13,831 nucleotides of DNA from an uncultured Haloferula sp. (GTDB lineage Bacteria > Verrucomicrobiota > Verrucomicrobiae > Verrucomicrobiales > Akkermansiaceae). The stretch covers positions 1 to 13,831 of the forward strand of contig CAMLOZ010000022.1 of NCBI GenBank assembly GCA_946481625.1. The letters run 5' to 3'. Made by a program: the position numbers and the translations under genes. Below are positions 1 to 6,391 of this stretch, one piece after another. Every line of letters begins with the position of its first letter. Positions within the stretch are counted from its first letter, which is position 1. A model generated the notes under the pieces. That model was not told the origin of the DNA. It did no database searches and saw only the letters and a program-made list of their open reading frames with translations.

Positions 1-1
1 C

Positions 2-424
2 TGCCCGGACCTCACCTTGCGCTCGACCTTCATCGTCGGTTTCCCGGGCGAGACGGAGGAGGATTTCGAAGAGCTGCTGGAGTTCATCCGCGAGTTCCGT
101 TTCGAGCGGGCAGGCGTCTTCCAATATTCCAAGGAGGAGGGCACGCGGGCTCACAAGATGGACGGACATCTTCACCACATGACCCGCAAGAGCCGCTGGA
201 GCCGGGCGATGGCCGAACTTCAGAAGGTCGCCGCCGAGGTGAATCAAGCGCAGATCGGCAAGAAGGTCCGCGTGCTGGTGGAAGAAAAAGGAGTGGGCCG
301 GACCGAGTGGGATGCGCCGGAAATCGACGGCTCCGTGCATGTGGACGAGGCGATTCCGGTCGGGGCGTTTGCGGAGGTGACGATCTCGGATTGGCGGGGC
401 TACGATCTGGTGGCCGCCCGCTGA
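2..424 (+). CDS. rimO: Ribosomal protein uS12 methylthiotransferase RimO, 3' part
   Basis: C-terminal part of the radical-SAM enzyme that adds a methylthio group to a conserved aspartate of ribosomal protein uS12; it acts in the cytoplasm on the ribosome. The frame is open from base 2, so the gene begins upstream of the window and the N-terminal and CxxxCxxC domains are not visible. The segment reading LRSTFIVGFPGETEEDFEEL is the typical end of the MiaB/RimO radical-SAM core, followed by the F-x-Y-S-x-E-E-G-T motif. The last 60 or so residues form a TRAM domain (VRVLVEEKG to APEIDGSVHV to EVTISDWRGYDLV). The DAPEIDG signature favours RimO over MiaB. A TTG near base 17 is internal, not the start. 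The gene converges on the lipoprotein gene ending at 701. Confidence 0.92.
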   Translation, partial: CPDLTLRSTFIVGFPGETEEDFEELLEFIREFRFERAGVFQYSKEEGTRAHKMDGHLHHMTRKSRWSRAMAELQKVAAEVNQAQIGKKVRVLVEEKGVGRTEWDAPEIDGSVHVDEAIPVGAFAEVTISDWRGYDLVAAR

Positions 425-474
425 CCCGTACGATCTAACTCGCCGCCCCAACTCCGGGTCATCTTTGTTAGATC
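422..474 (+). other. Interleaved inverted repeats on the rimO stop codon (possible pseudoknot)
   Basis: Two perfect inverted repeats interlock. TGACCCG (422-428) pairs with CGGGTCA (455-461), and GATCTAAC (432-439) pairs with GTTAGATC (467-474). The order A-B-A'-B' is that of an H-type pseudoknot, with loops of 3, 15 and 5 nt. The first arm includes the rimO stop codon TGA. No T tract follows, so it is not a plain intrinsic terminator. The pairing is seen in the sequence; a function is only inferred. Confidence 0.4.
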
Positions 475-549
475 AGGGGGGAGAGGTCCTCATGGTGAGC
501 AGGTTTTGGAGAAAATTCATTCTTCGTGATTCCTCGCTAGCCATGTGGC

Positions 550-648
550 GCAAAATCGGACATTCTAATCCGCGTAAGGGATAGTTGCACAGCCCCCCAA
601 AAGGGCCCCCGGACACTGGAACGGTTCCCCCCTCCAGTGTCCGGGGAC
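550..648. repeat. Hairpin repeat, copy 1
   Basis: First of two copies; the other is 3209-3315. Shared parts in order are a 10-bp box GCAAAATCGG, 12 unlike bases, a near-identical block of about 30 bp starting GCGTAAGGGATAG, and a hairpin. The hairpin has perfect 14-bp arms at 607-620 (CCCCGGACACTGGA) and 633-646, with a 12-nt loop containing GGTTCCCCCC. On the plus strand ACTTTTGTTTTC follows the stem. On the minus strand CCCTTTTGG follows it. It could therefore stop transcription from both converging genes (rimO and the lipoprotein ending at 701). It resembles REP/MITE-type dispersed repeats; the family is not identified. Confidence 0.75.
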
Positions 649-700
649 TTTTGTTTTCAGGCCCTTGCTTCCAAGCACAACGAGGGGAAGCGGCGGTCAC

Positions 701-1717
701 TCAGCCTTGGGTCACTTTCTGCCAATCCCAGGCGTTCATGACCTTCACGTCGCCTTGGAGCCGCGACTTCGGTCCGCTTCCGGAGCCCTCCACCTCGGTG
801 ATCACCGCCTCGTACTCCTCGCGCAGCACCAGCGGGTGCAGCAGCGAACACCAGACCTTGCCGGACTTGATGCTCATCTCGCGGTCCATGGTTTGACCGC
901 CGAGCGTGATCTCCCCTTTCACGGTGACATCGCCGCTGAACGCGAAACGGCCGCAGGGGTGGCCATTGATCGGCTCGCTCACTTCGTAGACCAAGGTGAC
1001 CTTGCCGATGCTCTTCGGCGGGAAGATCACCTGCAGCGAATCTCCCTCGATCACCAGACGGTCTCCCGCTGCCCAACGGCGCGAAGCGGAGAACCACTGC
1101 GCCCGGGGTCCCAAGCCGTTGAGCGAAACCAATTGCTCCATCGCCGACTGGAAGAGCTGCTCGCGGAGCTTCGACTGGAATTCCGCCGGGCCGCCCTGGC
1201 GCGTCCCCCGCCAGCCGCGCGCCCCTTGATCGAAATCGATCCGTGCCGATCCCCCGCCCACGGCCTGGGCCACCGCATTCCCGGATTTTTTCTCGCCCTC
1301 CTTGAGGCGGGCGATTTCACCCGAGCGTTCAACGGCAATGCCCACGCGATGTGCCTGGCGGTCCATCACGGCCACCAGCTCCCAGTCCGCATTGGCCGCG
1401 GACGATTCCATCCCCAGGGCGGAAGTCACGGTACGCCGTGCATTTTCGTAGCTGCGCCTCTGCGTCACTTTCACGCCAAGATGGGTCGGAAAAGGCAGAT
1501 CCCGCCGGAACCTCACCCCCTCGGCCGCGCTGTCCACTTGGGATGCCATGTCCGGTGCCACATCGCCGCCCGGGGTCGCCGGAGCATCGGGATCCGTGGC
1601 CCCGCGGAATTTCTCCCGCGCGGCATCCACCGCGAGCTTGGCCTTGTCACACGACGCCATCCCCATCACCCCCGCAAGTAGCAGAGCCGTGGCGACAGCA
1701 CTTCGTAAACCGATCAT
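701..1717 (-). CDS. Predicted lipoprotein of unknown function
   Basis: I do not recognise a family. The 338-residue product starts with a classic lipoprotein signal: a short n-region with Arg5, a hydrophobic stretch (residues 7-20) and a lipobox M-A-S-C with the lipidated cysteine at residue 23. It is thus expected to be membrane-anchored and exported. A linker rich in Ala, Asp and Pro (about 40-60) follows, then a mixed alpha/beta region without obvious catalytic motifs. The C-terminal half (about 215-330) is rich in beta-type segments with alternating hydrophobic residues. The second lipoprotein in the window (12660-13685) has the same M-A-S-C lipobox. The gene is divergent from the TlpA-like gene across 165 bp in which I see no gene and no clear promoter, and it converges on rimO with hairpin repeat copy 1 behind its stop. 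A coding role is well supported; the function is unknown. Confidence 0.8.
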   Translation of the reverse strand: MIGLRSAVATALLLAGVMGMASCDKAKLAVDAAREKFRGATDPDAPATPGGDVAPDMASQVDSAAEGVRFRRDLPFPTHLGVKVTQRRSYENARRTVTSALGMESSAANADWELVAVMDRQAHRVGIAVERSGEIARLKEGEKKSGNAVAQAVGGGSARIDFDQGARGWRGTRQGGPAEFQSKLREQLFQSAMEQLVSLNGLGPRAQWFSASRRWAAGDRLVIEGDSLQVIFPPKSIGKVTLVYEVSEPINGHPCGRFAFSGDVTVKGEITLGGQTMDREMSIKSGKVWCSLLHPLVLREEYEAVITEVEGSGSGPKSRLQGDVKVMNAWDWQKVTQG

Positions 1718-1882
1718 GAATATCAGGTATCACGCAAAAAAGCCTTTGGCCAGAGCAACTTCTAAAGATTTCAGCTCCTTCCGGGTGTCAGGATCATCTC
1801 TTTTTAAAAAACACCATCTCCCCGGGGTATGCCTTCTCGCGATGCATGGTTTTTCCCGCCTCCCAAAGACACGTCTTGAAAT

Positions 1883-2647
1883 ATGACACGATTTGTCCAC
1901 GCTGCGCTGCGTATGAAAATTCTTGGTTTCCCCCTAGCATCGCTCGTCGCCGCAGCGGCGCTGACGTCGCCTTCCGTTTCCGCAAAGGAAGGGAAGAAGG
2001 AAAAATTCTCCGACTGGGATCTCGGCAAGGTGGTCTTCGGCGAGAAGCTCGCCAAAAAGGACACGAAGGGCAAAGTGATCGTCCTGGAATACTGGGGCGT
2101 GAATTGCCCGCCCTGCGTCGCTTCCCTGCCGCACCTCGCCGAGATGCATCGCGAGCATCGGGACAAGGGTTTGGTCGTCATCGGTGCGGAGTGCCAGATG
2201 AGCACGAAGGACGAGATGAAGCCGCTGCTTGAAAAGGCGGAGGTGGAATACACCATCGTCGAAGGGGCCGAGGGGCCGATCGACGTGACCGGTATCCCGC
2301 GGGTCTTCGTCTTCGGCACGGACGGGAATCTCGTCTTCGACGGCCGTCCTTCCGGAACCGAATTCGAAACCGCGGTGAAGGACGCGCTCGCAGCATCGAA
2401 GGACAGTCCCACGGGCGAAGAAGCGGCCGCCACGGTCGGGAACCTGATCGAGGAGCGCTCTTGGACGAATGCCGCGGGCGGCAGCATCCGCGCCGCCGTG
2501 AAGACGGCGGACGACAGCAAGGTCACCTTCGTCATGGTCGGCGGAAAGGAAGTCAGCTATCCCTTGGAAAAGCTGTCCCAGGATTCCCGCGACATCATCG
2601 CCGCCGCCCTGAAGAAGTCGGCGACGAAGGCCGATCCCGCGGGCTGA
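1883..2647 (+). CDS. Secreted thioredoxin-fold (TlpA-like) protein with C-terminal SHD1 domain
   Basis: An exported thioredoxin-like protein of 254 residues. From Met11 (base 1913) the N-terminus reads as a clean Sec signal peptide ending A-x-A near residue 34. The true start may therefore be 1913 rather than 1883; neither has a convincing Shine-Dalgarno. The thioredoxin fold spans about 42-170, with the redox motif W-G-V-N-C-P-P-C (Cys75, Cys78) and the cis-proline loop T-G-I-P-R (Pro139). That is the layout of TlpA/ResA-type thiol-disulfide oxidoreductases acting outside the cytoplasm. Residues about 192-236 (RSWTNAAGG to KVTFVMVGGKEVSYPLEKLS) match the SHD1 pattern (W-T-D/N-x-x-G, then G-K-x-V-x-x-P-L-x-x-L-S), a putative binding domain. 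The tail is Lys/Ala-rich. A strong terminator follows, so this is probably a single-gene unit. The redox partner is unknown. Confidence 0.86.
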   Translation: MTRFVHAALRMKILGFPLASLVAAAALTSPSVSAKEGKKEKFSDWDLGKVVFGEKLAKKDTKGKVIVLEYWGVNCPPCVASLPHLAEMHREHRDKGLVVIGAECQMSTKDEMKPLLEKAEVEYTIVEGAEGPIDVTGIPRVFVFGTDGNLVFDGRPSGTEFETAVKDALAASKDSPTGEEAAATVGNLIEERSWTNAAGGSIRAAVKTADDSKVTFVMVGGKEVSYPLEKLSQDSRDIIAAALKKSATKADPAG

Positions 2648-2677
2648 GATCGATTGGAGCTGCCAGGTTGGAATGCA

Positions 2678-2708
2678 GAGCCGGCCGGAAGGTCGGCTCT
2701 TCTTTTTT
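2678..2708 (+). terminator. Intrinsic terminator after the TlpA-like gene
   Basis: A 9-bp stem GAGCCGGCC / GGTCGGCTC (one G-U pair) is closed by a GGAA (GNRA-type) tetraloop and followed directly by TTCTTTTTTC. It lies 30 bp after the stop codon of the TlpA-like gene. Confidence 0.88.
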
Positions 2709-2795
2709 CAAATCGGGCGGGCAGCTTGAGATTGCCGCCCCACATTCCCACCGCGGCGGTGACCGACATCGACCGCACCACTCTTGAACAAGAAG

Positions 2796-2871
2796 TGGTG
2801 GCTCGGGACGGAATCGAACCGCCGACACGCGGATTTTCAATCCGCTGCTCTACCGACTGAGCTACCGAGCC
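2796..2871 (-). tRNA. tRNA-Phe (anticodon GAA)
   Basis: A full cloverleaf on the minus strand: acceptor GGCTCGG / CCGAGCC, D arm with AGCTCAGTCGGTAGAGC, anticodon stem GCGGA / TCCGC around loop TTGAAAA (anticodon GAA), T arm with GGTTCGATTCC, discriminator A and an encoded CCA end. It is 76 nt including CCA. It runs opposite to the preceding TlpA-like gene. Confidence 0.97.
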
Positions 2872-2903
2872 TTTTGGAATGTTTCCCGCCGAAGGCGGGG
2901 CGG

Positions 2904-2933
2904 GATTTAGGAGGGAGGTCCGGGTTTTGACAA
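2904..2933 (-). promoter_or_regulatory. Possible promoter of tRNA-Phe
   Basis: On the minus strand TTGTCA (2928-2933) and TAAATC (2904-2909) are separated by 18 bp. They lie 33 bp before the tRNA 5' end. The implied leader contains the small hairpin CCCGCC-TTC-GGCGGG (2885-2899). The -35 match is good and the -10 match is weak. Confidence 0.35.
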
Positions 2934-3208
2934 CCGAAAAGTTGGGGGAATCTCACCCCATCCCGCGGCCTTTCCGCCCCGCCCTCTTCCTTCGGCTTCA
3001 CGGGGCGTCGCGATGCGCTCGCGACGCCCCATGTTTGCAGTGCCACTCCCTCAGTCGAACTACAACAAAATCACGACCATTGGTCCGCTGACTCTGTGAT
3101 GCGCGTGTTCTCGTTGCCCTCCGTGAATGAAGAATCGAGGTACGATGAAAATCGGATGAATTGGTGAGATCGTTGCCCTGGTCCGCGATCACGTAATGGT
3201 GGACGGGG
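2934..3208. other. Intergenic stretch without a recognisable gene
   Basis: Between the tRNA-Phe promoter region and repeat copy 2 I see no credible protein gene on either strand. The open frames here have no start context and no recognisable motifs. The stretch from about 3050 to 3200 is less GC-rich than the flanking genes and may be decayed foreign sequence. The only clear structure is the palindrome at 3002-3030, listed separately. Confidence 0.5.
3002..3030. repeat. Perfect 12-bp palindromic hairpin
   Basis: GGGGCGTCGCGA (3002-3013) and TCGCGACGCCCC (3019-3030) are perfect inverted repeats around the 5-nt loop TGCGC. No T tract follows on either strand, so it looks more like a REP-type palindrome than a terminator. 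Only one copy is in the window. Confidence 0.65.
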
Positions 3209-3315
3209 GCAAAATCGGCCACGATTCGCGGCGTAAGGGATAGTTGCACAGCCCCCCAAAAAAGGGACACGGCCCCCGGACACTGGAACGGTTCCCCCCT
3301 CTAGTGTCCGGGGAC
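3209..3315. repeat. Hairpin repeat, copy 2
   Basis: Second copy of the element at 550-648. It has the same GCAAAATCGG box, the same 12-base spacer length with unrelated bases, and the same block starting GCGTAAGGGATAG. An 8-bp insertion lies before the hairpin. The arms are 3274-3287 and 3300-3313, with one change (C to T at 3302) that becomes a G-U pair in a plus-strand RNA. On the minus strand a CCCTTTTTTGG run follows the stem. The repeat begins 81 bp downstream of the rtcB-like stop codon, in the same orientation relative to that gene as copy 1 has to the lipoprotein gene. Confidence 0.75.
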
Positions 3316-3395
3316 CTACTCTCCCTCAAGGTGGATCCCCCCGCTGTGCATGCCCGCTCTTCCCTGAAGAAAGAGCGATCGGTACGCCGGCCACT

Positions 3396-4940
3396 TCACC
3401 ATTCGTCGCGCAGATCCTGGTTCACGCGCCGGCGCTCGGCGCGGTGCTCGATCTGGCGCTTCTGTTTCGGCGTGAGTTCTTCCTCCCGGTCGCGCCATGA
3501 GCGGCCGGAAGAGCCCGCCATGATGCAGCCGAGCGGACGGATCTCCGCGACGATTTCGGCAAGCCCGAAACGGTAGATCTGCTCGCGGACCTGTGCCGCA
3601 TTCTTGTAGGCGACTGGAGTTTCACTGAGGTCCGGTTGGCCACAGAACCAGCGGACATCGAGTCCGGCCGTGCCGCGTTCGATGGCGGTGCGGCGCGAGG
3701 CTTGGTCGGGAAATTGCCTGCGCAGGGCGGTGCGCGAGAGATTCCGTCCGGCGCCGTGCGGGGCAAAGGAGAGGAACTCCTCGCGGTCGCCGCCGAGCAC
3801 GAGCAACACCGGCTCGGCCATGTTCAGGGGGATCAAGCCGATCTGCGGACGGCCGGAATCGTCCTTCCAAGCGGGCGTCGCGCCCTTGCCGTGAAAGTAG
3901 GTATCGCCGCGCTGCCAGACGAAGTTGTGCTCGTTACCCACTTCGGCAATGGGGTGGCCACCGATGCGTTCGAGGAAGCGGCGGTGGATGGCGCGATGGT
4001 TCGCCTTGGTCCAGCGGGCAACGTATTGCAGCGCGTGCCAGTAATCGCGGCCGGTATCGGAAGAGGCATCGAGCCAGGCCGCGGCGGCGGGGATGTGTTG
4101 CGCGATGCGGGCGACGTTCTTCTCCGCGGCGATCTGGCCGCGCTTGAAGACGTGTGCGCCGAGGCTGCGCGAACCGTGGTGGGTCACGAGCACGCGATAG
4201 CGGCGGGATCCCTCCGGTGGCAGCGTGAAGTTCGCGGCGAGATCGGAGTGACCCGTAAGGCGGAGCAGCGCGAGCATCGCGTCGTTCACATCCACCTCAC
4301 CCATGAAGGCGAAGTGATTGCCGTCCCCTTGGTCGGCGATCTGGGTACGGGCACGGTCGCGCAGGCCGGTAAGGAAGCGGTTTTGCCATACATTCTCGTC
4401 CAGCACGGGATCGTGCACGAGGTCGTCGAGATGGCGGTGTTCCGGTCCGAAGCGGGTCGAGGACATCAGCGCGTCCAGCTCCTTGGCCACGCTACTACGC
4501 TCCTCGTAAAAGGTGGCGAACATCGAGCAGCAGATGTCCGCGGAATGGGCGGAAGGAAGGATCGCATTCTCGGCCGCGATGGCTCCGCCAACGGGGATGA
4601 CCGCGGGAGCATTGCCGCCGACCGGGCAGGCATCGGGCATGATGGTGCCGCGCGCGATCACCGGCGTCTTGAGGAGCTGGTACATCTGCTTGCGCACGGC
4701 CTCGACATTCGCGCGCTCTTCCTTGGTGGTCGCTTCGATGGCTTCGGAGAGCGACACCGGCTTCTCGCGCATGGCGTGTTTCACCGGCGGCGGTGCCACG
4801 TCGCGCTTGAGCAGCTTGAGGGCATACTTCGGGTCCGCGATGCCGCGGGCCTCGTACTCGGCGATCTTCACGAGGAGGTCCTTGAATTGAAGCCCGGGCT
4901 GGTAGCCGGCGGCGATCAGGTCTTCCGAGGTGAGAAGCAT
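3396..4940 (-). CDS. Divergent RtcB-family RNA ligase
   Basis: Homologue of RtcB, the Mn/GTP-dependent ligase that joins 2',3'-cyclic phosphate (or 3'-phosphate) and 5'-OH RNA ends in RNA repair and tRNA maturation. The product has 514 residues, about 100 more than E. coli RtcB, and no intein. Family motifs occur in order: IPVGGAIAAENAI; S-A-D-I-C-C (Asp135, Cys138; canonical D-I-N-C); GDGNHF (Asn208, His209); THHGSRSLG (His254); EHNF (His338); FHGKGATPA (350-355); and PHGAGRNLSRT, where His395 aligns with the histidine that carries GMP. AYK (446) follows. All metal ligands and the nucleophile are thus present. The usual C-terminal V-K-G, whose lysine contacts guanine, reads C-I-M-A-G (Met474), and a charged tail of about 35 residues follows. 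The start ATG has no clear Shine-Dalgarno and lies 85 bp downstream of the acetyltransferase stop. No archease or PrfH neighbour is seen. Confidence 0.9.
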   Translation of the reverse strand: MLLTSEDLIAAGYQPGLQFKDLLVKIAEYEARGIADPKYALKLLKRDVAPPPVKHAMREKPVSLSEAIEATTKEERANVEAVRKQMYQLLKTPVIARGTIMPDACPVGGNAPAVIPVGGAIAAENAILPSAHSADICCSMFATFYEERSSVAKELDALMSSTRFGPEHRHLDDLVHDPVLDENVWQNRFLTGLRDRARTQIADQGDGNHFAFMGEVDVNDAMLALLRLTGHSDLAANFTLPPEGSRRYRVLVTHHGSRSLGAHVFKRGQIAAEKNVARIAQHIPAAAAWLDASSDTGRDYWHALQYVARWTKANHRAIHRRFLERIGGHPIAEVGNEHNFVWQRGDTYFHGKGATPAWKDDSGRPQIGLIPLNMAEPVLLVLGGDREEFLSFAPHGAGRNLSRTALRRQFPDQASRRTAIERGTAGLDVRWFCGQPDLSETPVAYKNAAQVREQIYRFGLAEIVAEIRPLGCIMAGSSGRSWRDREEELTPKQKRQIEHRAERRRVNQDLRDEW

Positions 4941-4955
4941 TTTTTGGGGAAATCA

Positions 4956-4983
4956 CTAATCTCTAATCTCTAAATCATAAATC
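4956..4983. repeat. Four imperfect 7-bp tandem repeats upstream of the rtcB-like gene
   Basis: CTAATCT, CTAATCT, CTAAATC, ATAAATC in tandem form an AT-rich island in GC-rich DNA. They lie 15 bp upstream of the rtcB-like start codon on the minus strand. They may belong to its 5' UTR or promoter; TATGAT on the minus strand could be a -10 element, but no -35 is visible. Confidence 0.5.
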
Positions 4984-5025
4984 GGAGTGCCGCTGTTCGC
5001 GGGGGGAAGGAAAGAATGAAGGAGA

Positions 5026-5598
5026 TCAGGTTTGTGGAGTGAGGGCTTGGGACGAGGACCACTGTTCGGCGGTGATGGAGTAGCGGATGTCGTCGTAGGC
5101 GACGCCATCGCGGGTCGCGCCGAGCGGGGTCATGCGGATAAACTTCATGCCGGCCTTCTGCATCACGCGACCGGAAGCGGGATTGTGGGCGAAGTGGTAG
5201 GTGTCCACGCGTTGGCCGCCGAGGTCTTCGAAGACGTAGCGCAGCAGACGCTTCAGCGCTTCCGTCGCGTATCCGCGGCCCCAATGGGGGACGCCGATCC
5301 AGTAGCCGATCTCGTTGTCACGTGCGCGGTCGTTAAAGTAGGAGGCGGCACCGACGAGCTCGCCGGAATCGCGGAGGCAGATCACGAAGGTCGCCTTCAC
5401 TCCTTCCAGCCACTGCCGTTCGCTGAGCTGGATCCAGTCCAAGGCTCCGCCCCGCGGATAGGGATGCGGGATGAGCGCGGTCATCTCGGCGACGCGGCGA
5501 TCGCTAACGAAGCATTCGACGCGCGGTGCATCCTCCGGCAGGGGAGGCCGGAGAACCAAGCGTTCGGACTTCAGGACGATAGGGACGATCGGTTTCAT
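5026..5598 (-). CDS. GNAT acetyltransferase, RimJ/RimL-like (paralogue 1)
   Basis: A 190-residue GNAT-fold N-acetyltransferase of the RimJ/RimL type, which uses acetyl-CoA to acetylate an N-terminus or small amine; the substrate cannot be read from the sequence. The start SERLVLRPPLPEDAP (11-25) is the usual beta1/alpha1 of this family. Motif A (acetyl-CoA pyrophosphate binding) is IGYWIGVPHWGRGYATEA (97-113). The motif B region NPASGRVMQKAGMKF (139-153) is typical. ATG is chosen because its N-terminus matches the paralogue at 5796-6353. It is 85 bp ahead of the rtcB-like gene on the same strand, so co-transcription is possible. The two acetyltransferases look like a tandem duplication. Confidence 0.9.
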   Translation of the reverse strand: MKPIVPIVLKSERLVLRPPLPEDAPRVECFVSDRRVAEMTALIPHPYPRGGALDWIQLSERQWLEGVKATFVICLRDSGELVGAASYFNDRARDNEIGYWIGVPHWGRGYATEALKRLLRYVFEDLGGQRVDTYHFAHNPASGRVMQKAGMKFIRMTPLGATRDGVAYDDIRYSITAEQWSSSQALTPQT

Positions 5599-5751
5599 GG
5601 TGATGTCAGAGGGGCCGGCGGCGGCGGATGGAACCCGGGGTCTTCCAGGCGAAGCGAGGCTTCGTCCAGAATGGGAAACGATAGCAGGGAATGAAGAGAT
5701 TCATACGGCTCAGGAATTCGCGCGGAGGTTTCGAAGATCAACCGTCGGGGC

Positions 5752-5781
5752 GTAGCGGCCCCGCGCCTTCGGGGCCGCTAC
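5752..5781. repeat. Perfect 11-bp palindrome between the acetyltransferase genes
   Basis: GTAGCGGCCCC (5752-5762) and GGGGCCGCTAC (5771-5781) are perfect inverted repeats with the 8-nt loop GCGCCTTC. It lies 15 bp behind the stop of acetyltransferase paralogue 2. No T tract follows. It may be an mRNA 3' end stabiliser or an intergenic palindromic repeat. Confidence 0.6.
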
Positions 5782-5795
5782 ACCGTCCTTTCCTT

Positions 5796-6353
5796 TCATC
5801 CGCCGCCGAACCGCCATTCGTCGGCGAAAAGTCCATAATTCACGCGGTCGTGCAGGGTGCCGAAGCGATTGAGTCCGCCGCGCACGATGTGCTCGAATTT
5901 CATGCGGGCCTTTTGCATCACGCGGCCCGAAGCGGAGTTGCCCAACAGGTGGCAGGCTCCGACGTAAAGCAGGCCGCGGTCCTCGAAGGCGTGGCGCAGG
6001 ACCTCGCGCAGGGTCTCGGTCGCGTAGCCGCGCCGCCAATAGGGGACACCAACCCAGTAACCGACATCGCCACTGCATTTGTCCGAGCGCAGGTCGAGCG
6101 AGATGACACCGATGAGACCCGGCGCGGACCTCCGCTCGATGGCGAAGACGACATTGCCATTCTCCCGGTCAAGCTCGGTTGAGTCGAGCCACTCCACCGC
6201 GTGGCCGAGGTGATAGGGATGAGGCATGCAGGTCATCTTGAGCGCGACGCGCGGGTCGCCGGCATAGCGCACGATGGCGGGAATGTCGGCGCGCACGGGT
6301 GGTCGCAGGATCAAGCGTTCGGTTTCGAGGGTGGTTGAAGCAATGGTCTTCAT
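5796..6353 (-). CDS. GNAT acetyltransferase, RimJ/RimL-like (paralogue 2)
   Basis: A 185-residue paralogue of the neighbouring acetyltransferase, with shared motifs at the same residue numbers: TERLILRPP (11-19), PHPY (44-47), VGYWVGVPYWRRGYATETL (motif A, 97-115) and NSASGRVMQKARMKF (139-153). Gly150 of paralogue 1, part of the usual K-A-G-(F/M) turn, is Arg150 here, which hints at altered substrate or CoA handling. The frame is open up to a GTG at 6395. The ATG at 6353 is chosen because MKTIASTTLETERL aligns with MKPIVPIVLKSERL of paralogue 1. A 198-bp gap with a palindrome separates the two, so they may not be strictly co-transcribed. The substrate is unknown. Confidence 0.88.
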   Translation of the reverse strand: MKTIASTTLETERLILRPPVRADIPAIVRYAGDPRVALKMTCMPHPYHLGHAVEWLDSTELDRENGNVVFAIERRSAPGLIGVISLDLRSDKCSGDVGYWVGVPYWRRGYATETLREVLRHAFEDRGLLYVGACHLLGNSASGRVMQKARMKFEHIVRGGLNRFGTLHDRVNYGLFADEWRFGGG

Positions 6354-6391
6354 GGCGGGATTCGAGGCAGAAAAGGGCGGACGAGGGCGGA

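Noticed and set aside
665..1681. A 338-codon plus-strand frame opposite the first lipoprotein gene
   Set aside because: The minus strand has a proper signal peptide and lipobox; the plus-strand product is His/Arg/Pro-rich with no motif.
1717..1883. Regulatory sites in the divergent gap between the lipoprotein and TlpA-like genes
   Set aside because: It is AT-richer, with imperfect A/T-tract symmetry around 1805-1855, but I could not find a -35/-10 pair with good spacing on either strand.
3356..3376. Short inverted repeat GCTCTT / AAGAGC behind the rtcB-like gene
   Set aside because: Only 6 bp with a 9-nt loop and no T tract; too weak to call a terminator next to the stronger repeat hairpin.
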